Origin: Bacteriovoracaceae bacterium UBA6200
Lineage (GTDB): Bacteria > Bdellovibrionota > Bacteriovoracia > Bacteriovoracales > Bacteriovoracaceae
Assembly (NCBI GenBank): GCA_002422605.1
Contig: DISW01000025.1
Location: forward strand, 496,001 to 560,000
Length of the DNA: 64,000 nt
Reading direction: 5' to 3'
Positions 1 through 8,325 of this stretch are shown one piece after another. Made by a program: the position numbers and the translations under genes. Each line of letters starts with the position of its first letter. The first letter of the stretch is position 1. The notes below the pieces were generated by a model that was not told the origin of the DNA, ran no database searches, and worked only from the letters and a program-made list of their open reading frames with translations.

Positions 1-1
1 C

Positions 2-1258
2 TTTTATTCCAATGGGTGGAACGGCTTTAGTGTATTGGGCTCTGTTTTCCTGGTTGTTACGGGAGGGGAAGCCCTTTATTCCGATCTTGGACATTTTGGT
101 AAAAGGCCTATTCGTTTGGCATGGTTTACAGTGGTTCTTCCCTGTTTAGTATTAAATTATCTCGGACAAGGGGCCTTGCTTCTTCATGATACTGAGGCCA
201 TAAAAAATCCTTTCTTCTCTCTCGCACCTAATTGGGCCTTAATTCCTCTTGTGATCCTCGCTACATTTTCTACTGTCATTGCTTCCCAAGCTCTGATTAC
301 AGGGGTTTTCTCCCTCACTATGCAGGCGGTTCAACTCCAGTACATTCCTCGAGTTAAAATCTCTCATACATCTGAGAAAGAATTTGGACAAGTGTATGTA
401 AGGAGCGTGAATTTCCTGCTGATGATGGCCTGTATCTTTTTAGTTCTGATCTTTCGTTCTTCCAGCAATCTTGCTGCTGCTTATGGAATTGCTGTGACTT
501 CAACAATGGTGATAACTTCAATTCTTTTTTATTCTTTTACCCTCCATAGCTGGGGTTGGAAAAGATGGATGGCGCTTCCACTTTGCGGTTTCTTCCTAAT
601 GATTGAAGGTGCCTTCTGGGGCGCCAACATTCTTAAAATTCCCGACGGTGGATGGCTGCCGATATTTGTAGGGATTATTATTTTTATTATTATGACCACC
701 TGGAGAAGTGGAAGAGAGATTCTCTCTGAACGAATGCGCGCGAATGTAAAAAGGCTAAGCGAATTTTTAGAACAGGTGAATAAAGAGCAGCCTTACCGTG
801 TTCCAGGATTTGCTGTATATATGGTAGGGCAAACCGAAAATGTTCCACCCGCACTGGCATTGAACTACCATCATTTTAATAGTCTTCATGAGCATCTGAT
901 TTTTTTAACGATCAAAACTTCCAGTATTCCTCACGTGCCACCAAAGAACCGAATTCGTTTTCAAAATATCGGCCCTTCAATTTACCGCATGGTCATTGAG
1001 TATGGTTTCATGGACCTTCCTAATCTATCAGAAGAATTAAGAAATAGTATTGTGATGGATAAGCATGTTTTATTCGAACCTGATAAGGCGACTTTCTTTT
1101 TAGGCCGTGAAATCTTGATAGCGACAAAAAAGGTGGGGATGACCTTATGGAGAGAAAAACTTTTTAGTTTAATGTCTCGGAACTCTCAAGCGGCGACTTC
1201 TTATTATCATTTACCTCAGAAGAGAGTGGTTGAAGTGGGGTCGGTGGTTGAGCTGTAA
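2..1258 (+). CDS. kup: KUP family potassium uptake protein, 5' end outside window
   Basis: Inner-membrane potassium (K+/H+ symport) transporter. The window opens in mid-gene: the reading frame is open from base 2 and already reads NGWNGF just before the family signature around GGEALYSDLGHFG, followed by RPIRLAWF. About 418 C-terminal residues are present, roughly the last two thirds of a normal 600-650 residue Kup. Several hydrophobic helices follow (for example at 60-80, 140-160, 195-225), then a soluble C-terminal domain of about 170 residues, as in the family. A TTG at base 35 could be read as a start, but family homology continues upstream of it, so the gene is cut by the window edge and is not truncated. 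Confident family call; ion specificity is inferred. Confidence 0.93.
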   Translation, partial: FYSNGWNGFSVLGSVFLVVTGGEALYSDLGHFGKRPIRLAWFTVVLPCLVLNYLGQGALLLHDTEAIKNPFFSLAPNWALIPLVILATFSTVIASQALITGVFSLTMQAVQLQYIPRVKISHTSEKEFGQVYVRSVNFLLMMACIFLVLIFRSSSNLAAAYGIAVTSTMVITSILFYSFTLHSWGWKRWMALPLCGFFLMIEGAFWGANILKIPDGGWLPIFVGIIIFIIMTTWRSGREILSERMRANVKRLSEFLEQVNKEQPYRVPGFAVYMVGQTENVPPALALNYHHFNSLHEHLIFLTIKTSSIPHVPPKNRIRFQNIGPSIYRMVIEYGFMDLPNLSEELRNSIVMDKHVLFEPDKATFFLGREILIATKKVGMTLWREKLFSLMSRNSQAATSYYHLPQKRVVEVGSVVEL

Positions 1259-1390
1259 GAAGGCCAATTGTTGAGTTTTACTTTAGATAAATAGCCGAAA
1301 TAACTAATATTGAAGTATTAGGATTTTCTTAAATCTTCTTTATAAATATGCCGATAAGTAAGTAGGTGTAACTAATTATTTAAGGCAGTT

Positions 1391-4300
1391 ATGAAACTAA
1401 CCTTTCTATTTGGGTCATTATTTTTAGGATGTTTTATCTTCCTAAATGCCCATGCTGCAAGCTCATTAAGCTACTCTGGTCGTTTAGTTAGTAATAATGG
1501 AGCACCAGTAGTAGGGCCGGTTAAGTTACGTTTTGACCTTGCTTACAATACAGATACCACAGACATCCTTTGTACCGACGAAATTAACGGATTAGATTTA
1601 ATCAACGGTGTCTTCCACGCCAAACTTGATTTTGATTGTGGAGCTTCAACAAGTCTTGAAAATATTCTCCTCGAAGCACCTTCAGGCAGTACGGTTTCGA
1701 TTCGTGTGACAGATGTGACTAATAGTTCTTCTCATCGGGTTTATTCTTTCCAAGCTCTTCATTCAATTCCTTCTTCTATTGTTGCAGGCATGGCCAATCA
1801 ACTCGCTCCATTGAATGCAAGTGCAGCAGGAGAAGTTTTAACTTGGGATGGCGGCAAGTGGAAAGCGGCCCCTCCTGTTTCCACCGGCGGAACTCTTACC
1901 AGCATTACCGCTCATGAGGGATTAAGTGGAGGAACAATTACCGGTGCAGGAAGTATTGGTATTGCTGATGGGGGAGTGACTGCTGCTAAACTTCATTCCA
2001 TGGGGGCCAACTCCAGTGGGCAAGTGCTGAAGTGGAATGGAGCCTCTTGGGCCGCAGGTTTTGATGAAGACAATGGTGTCATCGCAAGTAATGTTCGTAA
2101 ATTTGCTTTAAATAATAATCCTCTCTTCCCTGCACCTGCTTGCAGTGGTCATCAAGTATTACGTTATGTTTTGTTAACTGATACTCTTGAATGCTTTAAT
2201 TTAGTGAATGATGATATTGATGAAGCAAAATCAGATCTTGCGCCATCACAAAAAGCAGTGGCAGAAGCTCTTGAATTAAAACAAGATAAAATTGAATCAT
2301 CTCTGAAGCTCACGTCAGGAACAAACTCTGTTACCTTACAGGCTCCATCTAGTGGTGGAGATATCATTTATACGCTTCCCCCAACAGGGGTTAGCGGCAA
2401 GTTTTTAAAACTAGGCCCGTTGGGAGTTCTCACATGGGAAGATGTTGGAGTGAGTGGTAGTGATATTGCTACTAACTCAATCACAAATTCTCACGTGGCG
2501 GATGGAGCTCTATCTCAGTCTAAAGTAAACGGTTTAACAACTGATTTAACTGCAATTGGCAACCGGATTACTAATCTTAAAACAGATGATGTAGACGAAG
2601 GGGCCATTAATAAATATTTTACTAATGATAAAGTTATACAAGCTCCATTAACTAACCTTAATCCGACTATTGGCCCTGTAACAGGCATTGATTCTATCCT
2701 GGTCGCTTTTAATAAAATTGTTGGGAATGCAAATGATTTAGCAAGTGCAGTTAGCACACTTGAGGTGGAACAAAGTAATTATCTTTTAAGGGATGGGACT
2801 TCACCGATGATTGGGAATTTAGATATGGGGTTAAACCTTATCACTAAACTTGCTCCACCATCAGCTGACGATGATGCTGCTACCAAAAAGTATGTAGATG
2901 ATAAGGCGAATGTTTCAGTCACATGGCTGAAAAATGTCCCTGATATTTATTATAATTCTGGGAATGTAGGAATTGGGACAACAGCACCTTCTTCGATTCT
3001 TCACATTACACCTCCTGATGATTCTTGGGACAGCTCTATCCGCCTAGATCGTTCCTGGGATTCCGTCACTGATTTTGCACAAATTATGTATGATTACCAA
3101 GGTCTAAAAATCAGAACGATGGATGACGGCGATGATGAAGCACACATCATTTTTAAACCTAAAGATAGTGAAGCTTTAAGAATTACGGAAACTGGAAATA
3201 TAGGGATTGGAACGCCTGCCCCTAATCATAAACTGGAAATCAAAAGTAATAGCACTCATGCAGGGGTTGGTTTGGATGCAAGCGTTGGTTCAGCATCATA
3301 TATTGATTTCAATTCAGCAGGTACGAAAGTCGCCAATGTTTTTTTTGATGGTGCAAATGATATCTTTAAGATCAATAGTCTTGGGATTAAAGATACATCA
3401 ATAAATCATCTTGGAGGCAATGTCGGAATTGGAACTGCATCTCCAAATTCTCGCCTTACTGTTGATGGAGCTCTGGCCATCAAGGAAGGTGCTCCGCCCA
3501 TTTTAACAGCTGACTATGGAAAGCTTTATGTTAAAACCGCTGATTCTAAACTCTATTTTATGAATGATTCGGGAGTTGAAACCGTACTAGGTTCTTCTGA
3601 TGGAGGTACTCCTGGGGATAACACCATTACATCTTCTAAAATTACTGATGGTTCAATTGTAAATGCTGATATTAATGCCGCTGCGGGAATCGATACGACT
3701 AAAATAGGGAATGCTGATGTTGATAATACTGAGCTTAGCTACCTTAATGGTGTGACTAGTTCGATTCAAACTCAGATTAATAACATCAGACAAGTCCCGA
3801 CTGGTACAGATACAACAATGTATCTTAGGGGAGATAATTCCTGGCAAACTCTCGATACATCAGTTGTTCCTGAAACTGTTTCTCGTCAATACTTTACTCA
3901 ACAGCGAGTGCTGGATTCTCTTCTGAGCGGTTATGCTGCTGCTCCAGCCGTTGGAATCGAAATAGGTGATGGGGAGAGCGTCTTAAGTTCACTTAAAAAG
4001 CTGCAACTACAAATTACGGCCAACGATACGGCCTTCGATTCGACAGGGCAGTGGGGTAAGAATTTAACCAAGATTTACTATAACAGCGGAAACGTTGGGA
4101 TTGGAACCACGAATCCTGACTATCCCTTGAACGTAGTTAAAACAGGTGTTGAAGACAGCAGCATTGTTGTAGGTGCTACTGGAACAGGTAAGGCCGGAAT
4201 CTACTTGGATGCTTCCAATGGAGATGCTCTTGGTTCAGATTACTTGAGTCTTTATCAAGCAGATGATTTGAAAGGTCACCTCTTTGTTGGACAAGCTGGA

Positions 4301-5119
4301 GTCGCGTCTGATCTCCTCATCCAGGAATTTGGCGGCAACGTGGGCATTGGGACATCTGCTCCAGCCGCAAAGCTTGATGTAGGAGGATCATTCCGTTCCA
4401 TTACCCCATACGCCGGATATGCTGCAGCCTCTATTAATCATAAAGGAGGAGGAGGATATGGCCAATTTGAAATTACAAACTCAAATACCAATAATGACGT
4501 CTCATTCTTCTCTATGCATAGTGCAGGAAACACTGCCTGGACCCAAGGTATCCTGGGAACAAGTTTTGTTCTCTCTAATACGGCCGGTGTCGAAAAAACT
4601 TATAACCATAACATACGATTGACTGTTACAAATACAGGCAGTGTTGGTGTTGGAACAACTGCTCCTTCTGAAAGGTTGGAAGTTGTCGGGAATGTAAAGG
4701 CTGCTGCCTATCTTTATACTTCAGACCGCCGTTTAAAAGAGAACATCGAAACAATTGAAAACTCTTCTGAAAAAGTCCTGGGCCTTCGGGGTGTCGAATT
4801 CGATTGGAAAAAAGACGGAAAACATGAAATCGGATTCATTGCTCAAGAAGTCGAAGCAATTGAACCTAATCTGGTTGTGACTTCAGAGGTCGATGGAATT
4901 AAGGCCGTGAAGTACGGCAACGTGGTTGCACTCTTAGTGGAAGCCTTTAAAGAGCACCACCAAAAGCTGGAAGAAAATCAAAAACTATTCATGACTATGA
5001 ATCAGGGAATGAATACCAGAGTAAAAGAGCTGGAACGAGAAGTTGCTTCTTTAAAAGATGAAAATAAAAAGCTCAAAGAAGATATTGAGCTTATAAAAAA
5101 ACATCTTAAAATAAAATAA
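1391..5119 (+). CDS. Exported fibre-like protein with C-terminal S74 autoprocessing chaperone domain
   Basis: 1242 residues. Residues 1-23 form a Sec signal peptide (hydrophobic core, cleavage near AHA-AS). The body carries six copies of a GNVGIGTxxPxxxL motif between residues 520 and 1100, the repeat seen in phage-type trimeric fibres. The C-terminus is a peptidase S74 intramolecular chaperone: SDRRLKENI starts at residue 1111, giving the Ser1111/Lys1116 spacing of the known Ser-Lys dyad, so self-cleavage is expected before Ser1111. A coiled coil (about 1195-1242) ends the protein. No phage genes are near and it has a signal peptide, so it is probably a cell-surface trimeric adhesin, as in the mosaic adhesive trimer proteins of Bdellovibrio. 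It is followed after one base by a fibrinogen-domain gene. Ligand unknown. Confidence 0.85.
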   Translation: MKLTFLFGSLFLGCFIFLNAHAASSLSYSGRLVSNNGAPVVGPVKLRFDLAYNTDTTDILCTDEINGLDLINGVFHAKLDFDCGASTSLENILLEAPSGSTVSIRVTDVTNSSSHRVYSFQALHSIPSSIVAGMANQLAPLNASAAGEVLTWDGGKWKAAPPVSTGGTLTSITAHEGLSGGTITGAGSIGIADGGVTAAKLHSMGANSSGQVLKWNGASWAAGFDEDNGVIASNVRKFALNNNPLFPAPACSGHQVLRYVLLTDTLECFNLVNDDIDEAKSDLAPSQKAVAEALELKQDKIESSLKLTSGTNSVTLQAPSSGGDIIYTLPPTGVSGKFLKLGPLGVLTWEDVGVSGSDIATNSITNSHVADGALSQSKVNGLTTDLTAIGNRITNLKTDDVDEGAINKYFTNDKVIQAPLTNLNPTIGPVTGIDSILVAFNKIVGNANDLASAVSTLEVEQSNYLLRDGTSPMIGNLDMGLNLITKLAPPSADDDAATKKYVDDKANVSVTWLKNVPDIYYNSGNVGIGTTAPSSILHITPPDDSWDSSIRLDRSWDSVTDFAQIMYDYQGLKIRTMDDGDDEAHIIFKPKDSEALRITETGNIGIGTPAPNHKLEIKSNSTHAGVGLDASVGSASYIDFNSAGTKVANVFFDGANDIFKINSLGIKDTSINHLGGNVGIGTASPNSRLTVDGALAIKEGAPPILTADYGKLYVKTADSKLYFMNDSGVETVLGSSDGGTPGDNTITSSKITDGSIVNADINAAAGIDTTKIGNADVDNTELSYLNGVTSSIQTQINNIRQVPTGTDTTMYLRGDNSWQTLDTSVVPETVSRQYFTQQRVLDSLLSGYAAAPAVGIEIGDGESVLSSLKKLQLQITANDTAFDSTGQWGKNLTKIYYNSGNVGIGTTNPDYPLNVVKTGVEDSSIVVGATGTGKAGIYLDASNGDALGSDYLSLYQADDLKGHLFVGQAGVASDLLIQEFGGNVGIGTSAPAAKLDVGGSFRSITPYAGYAAASINHKGGGGYGQFEITNSNTNNDVSFFSMHSAGNTAWTQGILGTSFVLSNTAGVEKTYNHNIRLTVTNTGSVGVGTTAPSERLEVVGNVKAAAYLYTSDRRLKENIETIENSSEKVLGLRGVEFDWKKDGKHEIGFIAQEVEAIEPNLVVTSEVDGIKAVKYGNVVALLVEAFKEHHQKLEENQKLFMTMNQGMNTRVKELEREVASLKDENKKLKEDIELIKKHLKIK
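2948..4686 (+). repeat. Six GNVGIGT-type repeats within the fibre-like gene
   Basis: The encoded motif (Y)xxGNVGIGTxxPxxxLxV occurs six times, with start points near residues 520, 604, 676, 899, 980 and 1080. Variants include NIGIGTPAP, NVGIGTASP, NVGIGTTNP and SVGVGTTAP. Two copies are preceded by YYNSG. Spacing is irregular (72-223 residues), so these are beta-structural motifs separating different inserts, not a tandem array. Confidence 0.8.
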
Positions 5120-5120
5120 G

Positions 5121-7916
5121 ATGAAAAACCTCTTACTGTTCTCACTACTTTCTCTATCATCTCATATCTTGGCCGTTGGAAACCAGGGAACCGGCTATAT
5201 TGTCCCTCAGGGCACCACTGTAAGAATTAATGAACATGGGACATGTAAAAAAGTGAATAACGGAACCGCCAGTTACCATTTTTTTATCGGAGCTAAAGCC
5301 GCAGTAGAGTGGAATAGCTTTGTTGCTAATCCACCCACTGGAATGTCGCTTACTAATTGCGATGCCACTTATAGGTCTTGCCTTGATATCAAGAAGGCCA
5401 ATCCAGCGGCCACCAGTGGGAAATATACCATTGATCCTGATGGAGTCGGTGTAGGAAGAGCTGCTGTGGATGTGTACTGTGATATGACGACTGATGGAGG
5501 CGGTTGGACGCTTGTTTGGTCTAATACAAGGACAGGAACAAATAAACCAACTAAGAATTTATCCTGGGTTGGCACAACGACGAGCACTCCGTTATGTTCA
5601 CAAGCTCAAGGGGCCGGAACAGGATGTGCTTCCTATTTGGGTAACAATAAGGAAGCTTTCAATTATTTTATTGGGATTGATTGGTGGTCTCGCATTACAG
5701 GACAAAACAAGAATCTGGAGATGCGATATGAATGGTCTACAAATTATGGTCAGCCAATTGCTCAGAAAGCTACGTTCAATTTAAAGCGGAGTAACAGCTC
5801 TAAGCTTTATGTCATGGAAGGCAGTAATTTAAATCAGCTGACTGGTTCTACTGTTCCAAAGCTCTTTGATTATCATTTTAGTCAAAACCTCCCGTTGTCG
5901 GCCTATGATTTAGAAAATGATATTGCTGAATATTTTTGCTCTCCTCAGTTTGATAATAATCCCTGGTGGTATAGTTCTTGTTGGAATGGATTTATTATGG
6001 GTGGAGGCGAGACTCATGCTTCTTACCTCAATGGAGCTTATTGGACTGGTTCAATTGCTGCTTGGGGGACTGCTGATGGTAATGGAGCAGGGAATGGGTG
6101 GATGTATGTACGTGAATACGATTACCTCTCAAATTGCACAGAAATAAAATCAAAATTTCCACTGTCTCCTTCTGGTCAGTATTGGATTGATCCGGATGGT
6201 GCTGGAGGAGTGAATCCTCTATTCGCTTATTGTGACATGACAACTGATGGTGGAGGATGGACGCTTCTTATGAATCAGAAATCCGACACAGGTGGATTTT
6301 TTACAGATGCTGCAGAAGCGGGTTTATATAATGAAATAAATCCTAAAGCTGATCGCTACTCGATTCTTAATCATACAGAAAGTTTCCGATCATTAAAAGG
6401 CAACTTCACTTTTAAAATAAACTGGCCTGGATACTCTCAGAGAAACATCTGGAGACAACGGACAAACCCAACTATAGACCAGCCAGTAGCAGGCTATGTT
6501 CCACTAACTATCGATTCAGGTACTAATTTTTGGGGCGGCTTGGAACGAAATTGTCTTTTATCTTGTGACAAATCACTTATGGATGGTTCTGTTGGAGATG
6601 GTGATTGGTTTTATGCTGTGGGCTCTTTCATTACTTATGGGGGAGGAATCCCGAGCTCTGAAACGTTAGTCGGCAATACCGTGGGTGTACCGCATACCCA
6701 GTTTTGGGTAAGAGATGATTCGTTTTTACTTAGAGAGCCAAAAGATTGTCAGGAGGTTTTGGAATACGGTCAGTCAACGGGGGATGGGCTTTATTGGGTT
6801 GATCCAAATAGCTCAGGAACTTCCCTGCAGGTTTATTGTGACATGACTACTGATGGTGGTGGATGGACAAGAGTTTTTAATCATAATGTATCTGCAGGAT
6901 ATTTTACGAATTTTGCAGAAGTCATTTCCAGTAATCCTGGATCTCCTGGTGGTCTAAAGTATTCCATCTTAAACCGCTTGGATGATTTTAAGGCCAATGG
7001 ACGCTATATTTTCAAAATTAGCTGGCCTGGTTATTCCCCTAGGAACATTTGGATACAAACAACTAATCCTACAATTGATCAGCCTGTTGCAGGTTATGTA
7101 CCCTTGTCAGTTAATTCTATTTCAAATTATTGGGGCGGTCTTGAGCATAACTGCGCTCAAGGTTGTGCTAGTAGTGCCATGGATGGGTCTGTTGGCCATA
7201 GTAATTGGTACTACGCCGTTGGAAGCTTCGTAAGTTGGGGTACCCCCCTCGGTGTCCCTGCTTCGGATACTGTTGCTCCTGCTAGTTTCGGGGTTCCTCA
7301 AGTTAGTTTATGGACCCGTCGCTCTGAAGGGCATTTCACTAAGCGAAGCTGCAAAGAGATTTTGAGTGGAGGACTTTCTACTGGGGATGGTTTTTATATT
7401 ATCGATCCGGATGGAGTCGGCGGTGAACATCCGGTCAGAGTCTTTTGTGACATGACAACATCTGGAGGTGGATGGACCAGAGTTGCTTATTCAAATGGCC
7501 TTGTAACAGCGGCAACCGTGCCGAATGATTTTTTTGCTAATACTTATAGAAGAGATCAAATAGGGATAACGGTTGCAAGTGGGGCAGCTTCTATCAACCC
7601 TGAAAATTTTTCTAAGATTGTTGGAACGACTGACGCTATGTTGAAGGCTCCTGACTATGTAGGATCACCATTCAAAGATGAAGGCATGGGTGTTTGGGAC
7701 TATAACGTGGCCCGTTGTTCAGGGACATTGCTTCATACTTCTCGCACTGCGGGCTGTGGAGTGCCTGGTGGTAATGACGATTACTTAACTGCGGATAGCC
7801 TTAATATTGCTATAAATGGTGGTGCTAATGCTATCGTTCCCTATTATAACAATCAAGGTTATGAACTCTGTTACTCCGGAAAAGGCGACTGCTCATTCGA
7901 ATTCTATCTGCGTTAA
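5121..7916 (+). CDS. Exported protein with four fibrinogen-C-terminal-like (FReD) modules
   Basis: 931 residues with a short signal peptide (cleavage near ILA-VG, residue 18). The signature YCDMTTDGGGWT, diagnostic of fibrinogen-related domains, occurs four times (near residues 122, 373, 575 and 778; the last reads FCDMTTSGGGWT). Each copy is preceded by a Cys and a segment like STGDGxYxIDPDGxGG. FReD domains bind sugars or acetylated ligands in animals; a role in surface recognition is inferred here. The start is one base after the stop of the S74 gene with no good ribosome site, so translation is probably coupled and the two proteins are likely partners. Cys-rich content fits an extracytoplasmic location. 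Confident in the domain, not in the ligand. Confidence 0.82.
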   Translation: MKNLLLFSLLSLSSHILAVGNQGTGYIVPQGTTVRINEHGTCKKVNNGTASYHFFIGAKAAVEWNSFVANPPTGMSLTNCDATYRSCLDIKKANPAATSGKYTIDPDGVGVGRAAVDVYCDMTTDGGGWTLVWSNTRTGTNKPTKNLSWVGTTTSTPLCSQAQGAGTGCASYLGNNKEAFNYFIGIDWWSRITGQNKNLEMRYEWSTNYGQPIAQKATFNLKRSNSSKLYVMEGSNLNQLTGSTVPKLFDYHFSQNLPLSAYDLENDIAEYFCSPQFDNNPWWYSSCWNGFIMGGGETHASYLNGAYWTGSIAAWGTADGNGAGNGWMYVREYDYLSNCTEIKSKFPLSPSGQYWIDPDGAGGVNPLFAYCDMTTDGGGWTLLMNQKSDTGGFFTDAAEAGLYNEINPKADRYSILNHTESFRSLKGNFTFKINWPGYSQRNIWRQRTNPTIDQPVAGYVPLTIDSGTNFWGGLERNCLLSCDKSLMDGSVGDGDWFYAVGSFITYGGGIPSSETLVGNTVGVPHTQFWVRDDSFLLREPKDCQEVLEYGQSTGDGLYWVDPNSSGTSLQVYCDMTTDGGGWTRVFNHNVSAGYFTNFAEVISSNPGSPGGLKYSILNRLDDFKANGRYIFKISWPGYSPRNIWIQTTNPTIDQPVAGYVPLSVNSISNYWGGLEHNCAQGCASSAMDGSVGHSNWYYAVGSFVSWGTPLGVPASDTVAPASFGVPQVSLWTRRSEGHFTKRSCKEILSGGLSTGDGFYIIDPDGVGGEHPVRVFCDMTTSGGGWTRVAYSNGLVTAATVPNDFFANTYRRDQIGITVASGAASINPENFSKIVGTTDAMLKAPDYVGSPFKDEGMGVWDYNVARCSGTLLHTSRTAGCGVPGGNDDYLTADSLNIAINGGANAIVPYYNNQGYELCYSGKGDCSFEFYLR
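6132..7346 (+). repeat. Tandem duplication of a whole fibrinogen-like module
   Basis: Units at about 6132-6743 and 6744-7346 encode modules 2 and 3 (about 200 residues each). They share long stretches such as NPTIDQPVAGYVPL, NxWGGLExNC, MDGSVG and YAVGSF. Silent positions differ widely between the units, so the duplication is old and has been kept by selection on the protein. Confidence 0.8.
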
Positions 7917-7966
7917 AAATATTAAATTCAGGAGACTCTTCTTTTTGTAAGAAGTAAAATCTAATA

Positions 7967-8323
7967 ATGATTCAGAAGGAAATCCTCCTCATAGAGGATG
8001 ACGAAAATATTCAAGATGTTATTAAGCTGGCCCTTGAGTTTGAAGGCCATAAAGTTGTATCGGCCAATAACGGTAAAGAAGCCCTTGATATCCTACCAAG
8101 TTTAAATCCCGGTCTTATTCTTTTAGATCTCATGATGCCAGTGATGAATGGTTGGGAATTTATGGAAGAGTTTAAAAAAAGAGACACCGCTAAAGACATC
8201 CCTGTTGTTGTGATTTCTGCCTATTCTGAACGTGCGGTAAATATCGACTGTACGGAATTTGTTCAAAAACCGTTGGAGCTGGATACCCTGTTAAACGCCG
8301 TGAAGAAACATTATCGGGGATAA
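7967..8323 (+). CDS. Single-domain CheY-like response regulator
   Basis: 118 residues, a stand-alone receiver domain. The acidic pocket is at Glu10-Asp11-Asp12, the phospho-acceptor Asp54 is in LILLDLMMP, the switch Ser is in VVVISAYS and the conserved Lys is in FVQKPLE. No output domain. It lies two bases before a large sensor kinase gene on the same strand, so the kinase is the likely phosphodonor. The ribosome site is poor: an AGGAG lies about 30 bases upstream, too far for this ATG. Confidence 0.92.
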   Translation: MIQKEILLIEDDENIQDVIKLALEFEGHKVVSANNGKEALDILPSLNPGLILLDLMMPVMNGWEFMEEFKKRDTAKDIPVVVISAYSERAVNIDCTEFVQKPLELDTLLNAVKKHYRG

Positions 8324-8325
8324 GT

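Noticed and set aside
1391..5119. S74 protein as part of a prophage
   Set aside because: It has a Sec signal peptide, and no capsid, tail, integrase or lysis genes occur nearby.
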